From Paralithodes platypus (Eukaryota > Arthropoda > Malacostraca > Decapoda > Lithodidae), in contig CM064485.1 in the NCBI GenBank assembly GCA_032716605.1, positions 29,601,558-29,665,557 of the forward strand: DNA of 64,000 nt, in the 5' to 3' direction. Each line of letters begins with the position of its first letter. Position 1 is the first letter of the stretch. Under the pieces are notes generated by a model that saw only the letters and a list, made by a program, of their open reading frames with translations, was not told the DNA's origin and ran no database searches. Position numbers and translations under genes: made by a program. Of the stretch, positions 1 through 9,652 are shown in pieces.

Positions 1-573
1 ATACTGCAGATTTTACATTACTTTAAAAAAAGGCAGTATTCCTTATGGCTTTGGCTACCGGGAACAGAGTATCTGAGCTGGCGGCGATGAGCAACACACC
101 TAATTGCCTCAGGTTTGGTAGGCTTAATGAGTGTATTCACATTGCACCTTCCCCAGGGTTCATAGCCAAGAATGAGCACAGTGAACACGTGTTTTCAGAG
201 TTCACGGTGCCGGCGTTGAAAAGGGGAAAGGTGCACCATAATTTATGTCCAGTGCAAGCTCTAACCAAATATTTGAGAGTGACACCTCTAAATCACCGGG
301 GTGCTTTATGGGTAGCAAGTACGGGTAAACGCTTGATGAAACGTAAACTGGCTTCTCTCTTGGTCGAGGTCATTAAAGAGAGTAATCCCGGCGTTGTGGG
401 TAGGGCCCACGATTTACGCAAGTGGGCAGCCTCTTTACGTTTCCTTAAAAAAAAAATCTGTTGAAGATATTACGTCCACACAGTTGTGGGCCTCTAATCA
501 TACGTTTTTGACTCGATACCTTTCAGTAGCTCTAGACAAACCTATTAAGGCAGAGGGTCTAGGTGGCCCCTAA
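1..573 (+). pseudogene. DIRS-type tyrosine recombinase, C-terminal part, broken
   Basis: Encodes the catalytic part of a DIRS-family tyrosine recombinase, the enzyme that integrates the circular DNA of these retrotransposons. The sequence shows an ATGNRVSEL block with the first catalytic Arg, an HDLRKWAASLRF block with the His-x-x-Arg pair, and after a frameshift a WASNHTFLTRYL block with the Tyr region. The start lies left of the window: the frame is open from position 3 except for a stop at 24-26 next to an A run. The main open stretch is 45-464; a ten-A run at 447-456 shifts the frame and the protein then continues to a stop at 571-573. Known from the family: DIRS elements carry gag, RT/RNaseH and YR; only YR is visible here. 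Family assignment is good, function is lost. Confidence 0.8.
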
Positions 574-1127
574 GTCACTTATTGTTTAATTTCAAGAAAG
601 GGGGGGTGCAGTCAGTGTAACATAGGACACCCTAGACCCCGCCGGAATATGTGAGCTGTGATACTGTTTATGGGTGTTGTGATATGAACATTTCTCTGTA
701 CTATTCATTACAGGAAATTGTGCTAGTACAATTGTAGTACAAACAACAGTGTTGTTGTAAGTAGTTTTTGGCTATGAAGCAATCTAATTTTAAGCATTGG
801 ATATATTTTGCAAGATATATCCACTAGTTTTATGGGGTTTATATGTGCACATGTAAACTTAGTTTTTATTTTTTCACCACTTATTTTAAGTGGGGTGCCT
901 TATTAACTGGCGGATCTGTACTCAGAATCTCAGAGTTAACCATTTTTTATCAAGCAGGCTTCTTTGAAGCACGCTCCTGCTTGTCCCCCTTTTTGTATAT
1001 ATGTGCTGCGCCAAAATATATATCTTTTCGAAGTAAGAATACTATGTGGTTGTTTGATTATCTGCTTTTGCTAGAGTTATGATATGATTACGAATGTCCC
1101 CCTTCAGTCTTAGATATCAGGCATAAT
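574..1127 (+). other. DIRS region downstream of the recombinase, no gene
   Basis: About 550 bases between the recombinase stop and the foldback at 1128. The only open frame (843-1082, 79 codons) resembles nothing I recognise and has no domain features. Probably untranslated DIRS sequence. Confidence 0.5.
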
Positions 1128-1226
1128 CGTCAATGATGGAGGGGCCACTACTAAATTATAGGTTTGACTCCTGTAAGGAGATAAAGAAAACCTAATATTT
1201 AGTAGTGGCCCCGTAATCATTGACGA
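1128..1226 (+). repeat. Foldback, candidate DIRS internal complementary region
   Basis: Positions 1155-1226 match, in this orientation, the first about 70 bases of the DIRS terminal repeat that begins at 15873 on the other strand. Upstream, 1128-1154 is the near-perfect reverse complement of 1199-1226 (CGTCAATGAT...CCACTACTAA against TTAGTAGTGG...ATTGACG), so the segment can fold with a stem of about 27 bp and a loop of about 45 bases. DIRS elements are known to carry an internal region complementary to their outer ends. Position (after the recombinase, before the right terminal repeat) and sequence fit that role; the assignment is inference. Confidence 0.55.
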
Positions 1227-1313
1227 CTGGGGCCCTCCCGACCTTCCCCTTCCCATTCGTTGATGTAGAAAACCAACAGTGAAGAACGGGAATTCCTATG
1301 CAACATATGTGCC

Positions 1314-2542
1314 TTGCATTCATTACCGAATATTAATGTAAATGAACCAATTAGTATTAACAACTCAGAATCCAGCCAGGACACATTCAAAATCAAAGAT
1401 GAATACAGAGTGTTCACCAACAAAGGGCTCCATAAATTGTCAGAATTAAACTTGTTAGCTAATAAGGCCAAAGCTTCAATAATTGCAATCACAGAACACT
1501 GGCTGGATTCAAGTATAAACGATGGTGAAATAAACATTCAAGGTTTCAATATGGTTAGGAATGATCGCAATAGGCATGGGGGAGGAGTATGTCTGTATGT
1601 AAAAACAACCTCACACACACAACCAGGACCGACCTCCATGTAGAAAATCACGAAGCTCTGTGGATCGATCTACACCTGCCGAGGACAAGACCCATCACAA
1701 TTGGGGTATGCTATAGGCCACCAGACGACACACAATTCTTGACCAAATTTGAACGAACGTTGTCATCGCTAGACCCTCGGAATGAATCCATCATACTAGG
1801 GGATTTTAACCTGTGTTACAAACAACGAAATGATAGGCTTGTACGAGAATATAGGCATATACTGACAATGCACAATCACAAACAACTCATCACAACCCCC
1901 ACACGTATCTCTGAGAACACTGCCACAATAATAGACCACATAAACTGTAACAGAGAGGACAAAATATCCCAATCAGGGGTTATACAGACTGGGATAAGTG
2001 ATCACTTCGTCACATATTGCACACGGAAAACCACAAAAATTACCCTAGAGAATCACAAGATTATCAAAACAAGGTCACTCAGAAACTACAATAAGGAAAC
2101 ATTTCTGGACATTTTATGGAATACAGACTGGTCTCCAGTGTTTGGAAGTACAAACGTTAATGACGCATGGGTTGGCTTCAGAACCATCATCACAAACATC
2201 CTAGACGAAATAGCTCCTCTGAAAGACATACGAATTAAAGCAAGGATCAACAATGACATACTACACCATCTGGAACACAGAGACAATCTGTTAAAAAGGC
2301 TAGCGAAACATAGACAGGATCAAGGTCTGAAACATGAGTTCAACAGGGCCAGGAATAAACTAAGTAGGAAAATGAAATCAGCGAAAACTAATTATTTTCA
2401 CAATAAGGCAGAGGAATATCAGAATAACCCAAAGACACTATGGAGGCACCTAAAAACAACAGGCTACAGCAACAAGACAAGGGATTCGTCTAACACTAAT
2501 ATTGCTCTCACCATTAATGATCAGGTTTGCCACGATAAATGA
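1314..2542 (+). pseudogene. LINE-alpha apurinic-like endonuclease domain, frameshifted
   Basis: Would nick target DNA for target-primed reverse transcription. Readable blocks in order: an N-terminal ITEHWLD block with the catalytic Glu, GGGVCLYV, then after a frameshift near 1600 a VCYRPPDD block, the IILGDFN block (about 1793-1812) and the SDHFVTYC block near the end. These are the hallmark E, Y-R-P, GDFN and S-D-H motifs of LINE endonucleases. A lysine- and asparagine-rich linker follows and the frame stops at 2542. The break between 1589 and 1643 is a single-base-type shift, with overlapping frames. Confidence 0.75.
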
Positions 2543-4262
2543 CAAATTTCAACCTACTTCAACTCCTTCTTCACCTCCATAGCAAACACACTTGCACAGA
2601 ACCTACCTCAACCTCTCAATAAATACACGACAACAACGGCCACCTTTCGAAATTTCTACAGAGATAAAGACATACACCCAAACACATTTGGATTGCAAAA
2701 TGTTACACCAAAATACACTTTTGACGAGCTGTCTAACCTAAATGTACATAAAAGCACAGGACCAGACAAAATTCCTGCCAATTTCTACGAGATGGAGCCA
2801 TTGGTATAGCAGGCCCCCTAACCTACATCATCAACTTGTCAATTAACACCAACACTGTACCTGCTGAACTGAAGGAAGCTATTGTAACCCCTCTATTCAA
2901 GAAAGGAAATAACTAGAAGTTGGTAACTACAGACCAGTTAGCATATTATGAATTGTATCTAAAATCCTTGAAAGAGCGGTATACACCCAAATTGAACACT
3001 ACCTCAAACAAAACGATCTATTCTATAAGTTTCAATCAGGTTTCAGATGCATGTACTCGACAGACTCCTGTCTCATCCACTTAACGGATCACATTCGTAA
3101 AGAAATGTCTAAAGGTAACTACACCGGTATGGTTCTTCTTGATCTACAAAAAGCGTTTGACACAGTAGACCATGATATCCTATGTAATAAACTACAAGCA
3201 ATGGGCATAGGATCTGTGAACTGGTTTAAATCTTATCTTAGTGGTAGAACCCAAAGAGTCAAAATTGACGATAATATATCTGATCCTATGCCAATTAACT
3301 GTGGGGTCCCGTAGGGAAGCATCCTTGGTCCCTTACTCTTTCTCTGTTATGTGAACGACATGGAACTGAGCGTCTCATGTAAATTATTACTGTATGCAGA
3401 CGACAGCGTGATCCTGGTTTCAGGAAAAGACCCAATAAGTATTGCCGCTTCACTTTCCAAAGAACTAGAATCATGTAGTGAATGGCTAGTGGACAATAGA
3501 CTATCTCTTCACCTGGGCAAGACGGAAGCCATCTTATGTGGAACAAAACGCAAACTGAAAGACATTGTGGGCTTCTCGGTCAACTGTAATGATATTCCTA
3601 TAACAACAGTGTCACAAGTTAAATATCTCGGACTAAAACTGGACGCGAGTTTGTCAGGTGAAACAATTTTGGAATCTATCCTGAGTAAGTGTAGAGCACG
3701 TATAAAATACCTGTATAGACAGGTGGGATGCTTGCCCGCGGCGACCAAAAAGACCCTCTGCCAAGCGCTTGTTCAATGTCATTTTGACTATTCTGTGTCA
3801 TCCTGGTACTCTGCATCATCTAAATCAGCACAGCACAAACTTCAGGTCACTCAAAATAAAATGGTTAGGTTCATGCTGAACCTAGGACCCAGATCACATG
3901 TTGGCCAGGAACAACTTCAGTCACTAGGTATGCTCAATGTCGCTGACAGGGCCAAACAAATCAGGCTCACTAATGCCTTCAAAATTTTCTATGACAGAGC
4001 TCCAGAGTACCTAAAGAATGATTTTGTTAAAGCAAATGAGAGGAGTGGACATAATACAAGAAACAGGATGTTTAATTTTAAGGTCCCGAGAATCCAAGGA
4101 CAGGGTAAGCAAACATTCTTCTTCACCGCCATCAAAGACTGGAACGACCTACCCCAGTCAGTCCGTGAAAAGAGAACACTGTATTCCTTCAGACGTAGCC
4201 TGAAGGAACACCTGAACCGGACAGCTGCGAGAAGGGAGCACCAAGCTCCCTACTACTACTAA
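2543..4262 (+). pseudogene. LINE-alpha reverse transcriptase, broken
   Basis: Reverse transcriptase of LINE-alpha. The 5' part (2543-3050) is scattered over frames but shows STGPDKIPANFYE, AIVTPLFKKGN and a SGF block near 3040. From 3051 one frame holds LLDLQKAFDTVDH (palm Asp), WFKSYLSGRTQRV, GVP followed by an in-frame amber at 3312-3314, GSILGPLLF, and the catalytic LLLYADDS near 3385-3410. The rest (to 4262) is the thumb and C-terminal region with KYLGLKLD and NDLPQSVRE. With the amber ignored, 3051-4262 is one open frame. Confidence 0.8.
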
Positions 4263-4429
4263 ATGCGACATAAGAGATAGACAAACCAAACTGAAATTAT
4301 TACTGATTACGGATTACTGATATTTACTATAGGATGTAAGGTATCTTAAAATAACCCCCTAGAAATACTTTTTCTAAAGTATCTATTTCTGTATCCTCCC
4401 CATTTTCCCCAGCTAACCTAATCCCACAA

Positions 4430-4480
4430 GGACCCCAATGGAAATACGCCTAATGGCCTTATTGGGCTATCCTTAGTTGG
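4430..4480 (+). promoter_or_regulatory. LINE-alpha 3'-UTR hairpin shared with a SINE
   Basis: Fifty-one bases in the LINE 3' UTR are almost identical to 8093-8144 (reverse strand) in the SINE at 8053-8290. The segment contains CCCAAT and, 19 bases on, ATTGGG, which can pair as a short stem. In LINE/SINE pairs such a shared 3' hairpin is known to be the site recognised by the LINE reverse transcriptase. The function here is inferred. Confidence 0.55.
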
Positions 4481-4557
4481 AATTATGCAAGGCTGGTACA
4501 TGTCATATTTGTAACAAACTATGTGGTACCAACTCTGTAAATTGCTAACTGAATAAA

Positions 4558-4605
<48 letters not shown>

Positions 4606-4632
4606 GGATTTTGGTTTACTTGATATGTCAGT

Positions 4633-4981
4633 GAAGGAAGAATGACGCCTGAGTCAGCGTCTGGTCAAAGATCCACACAAGTACATCCACGATTATATGG
4701 AAAGCTTATGAATAGTTATTCTTATTTCTTTTTCTTTTTATTTGTTACCAAGTTTTTCGTAGGGAGAACCCAATTTCATAATGACTGAACCATGAGTGAG
4801 GTTGCGTGCGCTCATGATGAAGGCTCCTCAATTTTTTATGCTCTGCGCGGTAGATTCAAACTACGGCGGATGAGTGTTTGAGGTAGGGTGCCTTATGTAA
4901 TAGGCATAATCGTCAATGATTACGGGGCCACTACTAAATATTAGGTTTTCTTTATCTCCTTACAGGAGTCAAACCTATAAT
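4633..4981 (+). repeat. DIRS right terminal repeat
   Basis: About 349 bases that match 15535-15873, the outer end of the minus-strand DIRS element, over their whole length with small indels. Both copies end in ...CAAACCTATAAT. In this copy the end points right, as expected for the right terminal repeat of the plus-strand element whose recombinase is at 1-573. The sequence directly after it (4982 on) is different from that after 15873, so these are independent insertion ends. Confidence 0.75.
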
Positions 4982-5190
4982 CTCTCTATTGCTTCTAACT
5001 GGTGTAAGTGTTTGCCCTCAAACAACCACCAAGGGTCCCGAGTTCAAAGCCCCGCCAGGGCTTTGATTTTCGGAGAGAAGTGATTCCCTTCCGCATCTAA
5101 CGAGTTTAGGTGTGTGGTAAATTGTTCAGATGGTTGAGAGTAAGATCGGAGCTCCATAAATCCTCTTTCGGGTATGGTGTAAAAACCTAT
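4982..5190 (+). mobile_element. tRNA-derived SINE-like sequence
   Basis: Immediately after the DIRS end comes a tRNA-like head: an A-box-like AACTGGTGTAAGTG near 5000 and a B-box-like GAGTTCAAAGCCC near 5040, followed by unrelated sequence with no clear tail. A decayed tRNA-derived SINE is the simplest reading. No target duplication was found. Confidence 0.4.
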
Positions 5191-5344
5191 TCCTACAGTG
5201 AGAGAGAAGTGTGAGACAGATGCAGCTTACTGGAGAGAGGGTTATCAGTGGTTAGGCATATGGAGAGTTTCATATTACTATATTTTCAAATATACAGTAT
5301 GTGTGTTATCTGTAACAGTGGTGGACATGGCTATTACTGGCAAA

Positions 5345-5735
5345 GGAAGATTCAGATTAGTAACACTATATGGAAGTCGAAAGTGTTGATTGGTTCAGAT
5401 TTCTAGGCTATAGAAGTCAAAGTGTTGATTGTATTCAGATTAGTAACAGTAGGCTATATGGAAGTCAAAGTGTTGATTGTATTCAGATTAGTAACAGTAG
5501 GCTATATGGAAGTCAAAGTGTTGATTGTATTCAGATTAGTAACAGTAGGCTATATGGAAGTCAAAGTGTTGATTGTATTCAGATTAGTAACAGTAGGCTA
5601 TATGGAAGTCAAAGTGTTGATTGTATTCAGATTAGTACAGTAGGCTATATGGAAGTCAAAGTGTTGATTGTATTCAGATTAGTAACAGTAGGCTATATGG
5701 AAGTCAAAGGGTTGATTGAGATAGTATTTACCCTT
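5345..5735. repeat. 48-bp minisatellite, about 7-8 copies
   Basis: Units carrying GGCTATATGGAAGTC and GTATTCAGATTAGTAACAG repeat every 48 bases, so frames stay open across it. Outer copies are diverged, inner ones nearly identical. Not coding. Confidence 0.9.
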
Positions 5736-6240
5736 TTAATACCCACAGATACTTCCTAAGCTGCATAAAATCGTCTAATGATAGCCAAAATAAACTGTTA
5801 ACACGCGTCAGAGCTTCAAAAGGTTAACCCTTCTGTGCGATGGCGTCATTTTCCTTTTATTCTGGGTACAATTATTTGATTTCTCCGCTTAGGAAGGATC
5901 TGTGGGAATTATAGGGAAAATAAATATAAATTTTTCTCCTTTGATCCCAAGAAGTTAATACTAATCTGGAAAATAATTGTATATGTTAATCAAAGTTAAA
6001 TGTATTAACTGTACTTCAACGTCTTGCACCCTTCAGCACAATGTCGTAATTTTCATTCTGTTTTGGCTATCATTATTTGACTTTTCTCAGCATTAGAAGA
6101 GACTCCGGAGAGCTGAAGGGGTAAACCTAATCTGATTTAACCCTCTAACTCCCACAGATCCCTCCTAATCTGCATAAAATCCTCTAATGATAACCAACAT
6201 ACAATGACAAAGTTTCAGTACACTGAAGAGGTAGCTGCTA
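5736..6240. mobile_element. MITE-B pieces, two abutting copies
   Basis: Two diverged copies of the TTAACCC family. The blocks CTGCATAAAATCGTCTAATG and AGATACTTCCTAAG, and their inverted partners, recur. At about 5819-5828 the palindrome GGTTAACCC joins the right end of one copy to the left end of the next, so they share one TTAA. A further copy occupies about 6025-6215. Confidence 0.6.
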
Positions 6241-6580
6241 GGTCTATTTTGTATGAGTTACGGGTAGGTTGGTATTGTGGAGCTGTGATTATCCCTGGCG
6301 AAGGTAAATTGGGGTTTTCTGGATAATGTGCTGTAGCTCCTGTGTGCCAGACTTGGTATACCCACCCACATAGGTCATAGGCCTTCCTAGGTCGAACACA
6401 CGGATATGAGCCCCGTAGTATTGAAGTGCAACTAAATATCGTTGTTTTGATTAGTCTTGCCTCAATATCAGACCTTGAATACTTTGCCTCTGAGCCGCTT
6501 GACCTTATTGTCCCGGTGCGTCCCTGTGACCTTCCCCAGTCTTGACAGGACGGTAAGGTAGAACCAAAAGATTGGGACAC
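6215..6580 (-). CDS. Hypothetical ORF overlapping the protease 3' end
   Basis: A 121-codon frame on the same strand as the protease, overlapping its last 76 bases in another frame. The residues are not low-complexity (several Trp and Tyr, a Pro-rich KNPNLPSP-like stretch), but I recognise no domain. It could be a downstream gene of the same former viral element, a frameshifted continuation of the protease, or chance. Confidence 0.25.
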   Translation of the reverse strand: MSQSFGSTLPSCQDWGRSQGRTGTIRSSGSEAKYSRSDIEARLIKTTIFSCTSILRGSYPCVRPRKAYDLCGWVYQVWHTGATAHYPENPNLPSPGIITAPQYQPTRNSYKIDLAATSSVY

Positions 6581-7170
6581 ACCCTGTTGAACAATGGGTC
6601 AATAAGGTTGATTGTGTTAGGAAATGTGGTCAGTAAATTTAGAACATTTAAGCAAATAAATAGTTCATTTTTAGCAGCAATATCACATGGGTAGCTTGTG
6701 GCAATATTTTGTACTGTAATATTCGGATGATCACAGATATACCTGGCTAGGTCAAGACAATGGAATGCACAAGAATGAATATAATCATCTTGTAGAATTA
6801 TCTTATTGCTGATTATGCTGCCTGGAGGACACTTTGACACCAGGTATTCTATTACTTGGCGAGGGGCAGGGGCAGCCAGGCTATCAAAATAAATGTATGA
6901 ATCGTATAGATCCCTATAAAGAACGGTTGCATGTTTAGTGTTTCCAGAGAGCCGTTCATATAGAATAAACCCATGTTCCCTACGGAGGGTGTAATCATGG
7001 ATGTTAGCCAGCGAAATAAACGAAAAGCGACCTTCCAACCTAGGCGAGAAATTCACAACTTGATGAATTTCACTTATAAATAACACCCTAACATTCTCTA
7101 TTCCCTTAATGTTATCCATCAGAGCTTTGGTAACATGTACCCTCGGTGTGTGTGTTGGACCAGCCATCAT
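6505..7170 (-). CDS. Adenain-like (C5/Ulp1-fold) cysteine protease, viral or Polinton-like origin
   Basis: A 221-codon uninterrupted frame starting at the first Met of MMAGPTHTPRV. The central region has the layout of the adenovirus-type maturation protease: His80 (in KHATVLY), an acidic residue Asp96 after a hydrophobic strand (YIYFDS), Gln127 (KIILQDD) and Cys134 (HSCAFHC). The seven-residue Gln-to-Cys spacing and the small-residue context of the Cys fit that family. In adenoviruses, adintoviruses and Polinton/Maverick elements this enzyme cleaves capsid precursors; that is family knowledge. Length is usual for the family. No capsid, polymerase B, integrase or ATPase gene lies nearby: the gene sits alone between MITE-B copies and AT-rich DNA, so it is probably an orphan fragment of an endogenous viral element. 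Homology is judged by eye only. Confidence 0.5.
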   Translation of the reverse strand: MMAGPTHTPRVHVTKALMDNIKGIENVRVLFISEIHQVVNFSPRLEGRFSFISLANIHDYTLRREHGFILYERLSGNTKHATVLYRDLYDSYIYFDSLAAPAPRQVIEYLVSKCPPGSIISNKIILQDDYIHSCAFHCLDLARYICDHPNITVQNIATSYPCDIAAKNELFICLNVLNLLTTFPNTINLIDPLFNRVCPNLLVLPYRPVKTGEGHRDAPGQ

Positions 7171-7699
7171 AATACAATTGTGAGGGATCCCAGCGCTAGG
7201 CTGGGAAAATTACGTCTGCACTTTATATTGCTAGTGCGTGAAATGGGGGATCCGGAGTCCGGACCTGCATCATAAACAATTGACTTATTCACATATGCTT
7301 AAATATCAATAAATAACACAAATTCTGGAACGGTAAAAATGTAAATATTATGAATCTTTGTTATTCATTTGAAAATGTAGCAGAAAATGTGTGATAAGTT
7401 AACTAAACATTTCGAGAATAATTAACTTCCGCAATTATTAAATAGTTACCCATTTAAAATTTGAGTTCTTTGACGCGTATCTCCTTAAACATAAAAGAAA
7501 ACGAAGTCGTCTTCCGGCATTTTATGGCTAACTACACTAATTTTGTACACTAACTTCACACTTGGCTACACACGCACACACACACCTTAAATGACATCGT
7601 TCCGGGAACGTTTGGGCGTGTAGGCCTACTGAATGGTGATTAAATAATACAGAAGTAAATTACTTTCCATATTGAAAACTACAACTACAATTTCATTAA
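7171..7699. other. AT-rich spacer, no gene seen
   Basis: Upstream of the protease start. A short perfect palindrome-like hairpin CCCAGCGCTAGGCTGGG lies at 7189-7205. The rest is AT-rich with no recognisable feature. Confidence 0.5.
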
Positions 7700-7935
7700 T
7701 CCACATAGCCTATTCTTTGTCGGACAAATTTCGACGCATTAAAGATTATAAGACATTTCACCTCATTAGTTTGGCGATTAGAAGACGTTTCGCCTCATCC
7801 AGATGTCGATTATTTATGGGGCGAGCTATATCGAGCGTACACTTTAGTAAAAATCGGCCTTTAGTCTGTACTTTTCCTACTGAAAAATGTGCAAATTTAG
7901 CTGGCAGGGGAGTTTGGTGGAAGACCTTGACGCAG
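7700..7935 (-). mobile_element. Diverged MITE-A copy
   Basis: Shows the MITE-A order in reverse: GACATTTCACCTCATTAG, GACGTTTCGCCTCAT, a GTCGATT block, CTGAAAAATGTGCAAATT. No terminal TTAA is preserved. Confidence 0.45.
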
Positions 7936-8052
7936 CTGCCCATTCAAAGTCTGGCTCCGCGCGTCTTTGAAGAGTCCGTCGCTTCTCCGCGACTTTGATA
8001 CGTTTGTTCTAAGATTTTATATAATTAATATATTACTAGACTTACCTAACCT

Positions 8053-8290
8053 ATAATAATAATAATAGTTCTTAAAGCTAGTGCATGCTAAGCCAGCTAA
8101 AGATAGCCCAATACGGCTGATTAGGCGTATTTCCATTGGGGTCCGGCACTACTACCCCATCCCCTTACTCATGAGGGACGGTAACGACTCAGCTAGTGCT
8201 TGTGAAAAAACTTTACTGCGCCGAGCGTGGGCACGATCCTGGGACCTTCTGGGTGGAAGTCCAAGACGCTAGTCACTACACCACCGAGCC
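8053..8290 (-). mobile_element. tRNA-derived SINE with LINE-alpha 3' tail
   Basis: Read on the minus strand it starts with a tRNA-like head (GGCTCGGTGGTGTAGTGAC, then a B-box-like segment around GGATCGTGCCC), continues with a body, and ends with a 52-base segment nearly identical to the LINE-alpha 3' UTR followed by (ATT)n. It is flanked by CCTAACCT at 8045-8052 and 8289-8296, a probable short target duplication that overlaps the SINE end by two bases. Mobilised by LINE-alpha-type machinery, by inference. Confidence 0.75.
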
Positions 8291-8302
8291 TAACCTGATT
8301 TT

Positions 8303-8658
8303 GTATATTTATGTATGTATGTATATACTCAGGCACATACCCCGGCCATAGCTGGGATTGGCCGACTCAAGACAGAGCCCCCCCAAAAAAATAAGGAAAA
8401 GTGGGGAATGGGCCTGAGTAAATACATACAGTACATACAGAATAGGAGATCTGTGGTAAACCACCTGGGTCAAGGTTGGTTCTCCTGACTGCTTGCATGG
8501 AGATTTGAAGACCATCTACTTCTCACTAGGGATCCAAGGAGATATTTCATGAAAAAATTAAACATTTCTGACAAATTCACTAGCTATACCGGAGGTGATT
8601 CTAACCAACATCTTTCAGATGAGTGTCCAGGGCGTTACCTCTGCACCACTCTGGCTTA
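8303..8658 (-). mobile_element. Second tRNA-derived SINE with (CATA)n tail
   Basis: On the minus strand the head (GCCAGAGTGGTGCAGAGGTA and GGTTAGAATCACC, about 8592-8655) has A- and B-box-like motifs. The 3' part contains CTTGAGTCGGCCAATCCC and GCCTGAGTATATA, then a tetranucleotide tail at 8303-8328. The same 3' part recurs at 45765-45800 and, shortened, at 27600-27640, each time next to a tetranucleotide microsatellite. Confidence 0.6.
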
Positions 8659-8812
8659 TAAAGATATCAGAACTGTATTAGATCTTAATCCCTCCAACTC
8701 GGCGGTCTTCTTATGCTTCATTCTTACAGTTTTTTACAGTAGATCTTCTGGAAAAAGGCAAACTAGGCCTGTGTATCCAGCTCAGTGCCAGTACTTGCAC
8801 TGCTGCGGTCAT

Positions 8813-9158
8813 TCATGGTGTTGGCGGCGGCGGTAGCGGACGCAACATTTTTACTATTCTGTATTTTGCTTTATAATCAAACTTCAAATCTTGTCTTCCC
8901 CATGCTTTATCAAGATTACTTTCAAACTTCCTTATTGATTCGGAATCGACTACATACTGGGGCAGTGCGTTCCACTCATTTACCACTCTATCACAAAACG
9001 AGTCTTTGCCTTTTCAAGCTAGCCTATTTCTTTCTTTGTAAATTTTCTTAGAGTGTCCTCTCGTTCTTGTTCCCTCCCGCATCAAGAAGATACCTTCACA
9101 CACGTCCTCATCATACTTTCCTGACACTATCTTAAAAGTCTCTATCATATCCCCTCTC
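8813..9158 (-). pseudogene. CR1-like LINE, C-terminal end of ORF2
   Basis: Encodes the conserved CR1 tail: RGDMIETFKIVSGKY, then FLMREGTRTRGHSKK, an in-frame stop after ERNRLA, KGKDSFCDRVVNEWNALP and SIRKFESNLDKAW, ending at a stop at 8813-8815. It is the direct continuation of the RT block that ends at 18505: the last residues there (LKLPTLA) join to FALKRGDMIE through bases 9646-9652 and 9158. One internal stop. Confidence 0.75.
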
Positions 9159-9162
9159 TTAA

Positions 9163-9645
9163 CACTAGATTAGCGGGCTAGCGGTTTATTTATATGTACC
9201 GCCCAGCGGGGTGTTTTTAGCCAAAATAGGGCTGTTTATGTGATCATTTTCATGCCTAAATAAGACCCAGAGCGTAAAACAAGTATCTATCCCTGAAAGG
9301 GCATAAACAGAGCTTTCCAATGACACCATAATGATCCTTTTATGATGGCTAGTTTTCTTGCAACAACCGCGCAACGCGAGTGCAAAAAGCATGTAATTCG
9401 GCACTTTCCCCATACAATTCCGTATGTAGCGAGTGAGAGAGGGAGGGAGGAGGTGGGATTCGTGTCAGTAGGTTCGCCGCGGTGGTCTGGAGCAGTCATA
9501 CGCTCGCTACTCTCCTGCCACCACTTGTCTCTCTCTCTCAGCAACATTACGTGCTGAAATTGCCACACGACCTATGTCGAGCGCCGCCAGATAGTCCAGA
9601 TTTATTATACTCGACTTATGTTGCGCACTGCTAGTTATGGGTTAA
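9163..9645. mobile_element. TTAA-flanked MITE ('MITE-D') inside the CR1 ORF
   Basis: Flanked by TTAA at 9159-9162 and 9642-9645. The ends are imperfect inverted repeats (CACTAGATTAGCGGGC at the left; GCGCACTGCTAGTTATGGG at the right). The empty site read from the CR1 frame, CTCTTAAGAG, contains a single TTAA. TTAA duplication is the hallmark of piggyBac-type transposition. No transposase frame is present. Confidence 0.65.
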
Positions 9646-9652
9646 GAGCAAA

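Larger units (their letters stand above)
1227..4604 (+). mobile_element. LINE-alpha: non-LTR retrotransposon with (ATT)n tail
   Basis: A nearly full-length but decayed non-LTR retrotransposon lying between the foldback and the right terminal repeat of the plus-strand DIRS element, so it is probably inserted in it. It has an endonuclease (1314-2542), a reverse transcriptase (about 2690-4262), a 3' UTR and an (ATT)n tail at 4558-4604 instead of poly(A). Several frameshifts and one stop make it inactive. The RT motifs (LDLQKAFDTVDH, LLLYADDS) put it in the broad jockey/CR1/L2 assemblage; I cannot fix the clade by eye. The 5' boundary is uncertain by tens of bases. Confidence 0.75.

Noticed and set aside
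3509..3748. Minus-strand frames within LINE-alpha
   Set aside because: Shadows of the RT frame on the plus strand.
5000..5060. tRNA-like box A and B, possible tRNA gene
   Set aside because: No cloverleaf with paired acceptor and anticodon stems; fits a SINE head better. The same applies to 8240-8290, 8592-8655 and 50490-50575.
9342..9568. Short frames on both strands inside MITE-D
   Set aside because: No domain, and the region is bounded as a TTAA element without transposase motifs.
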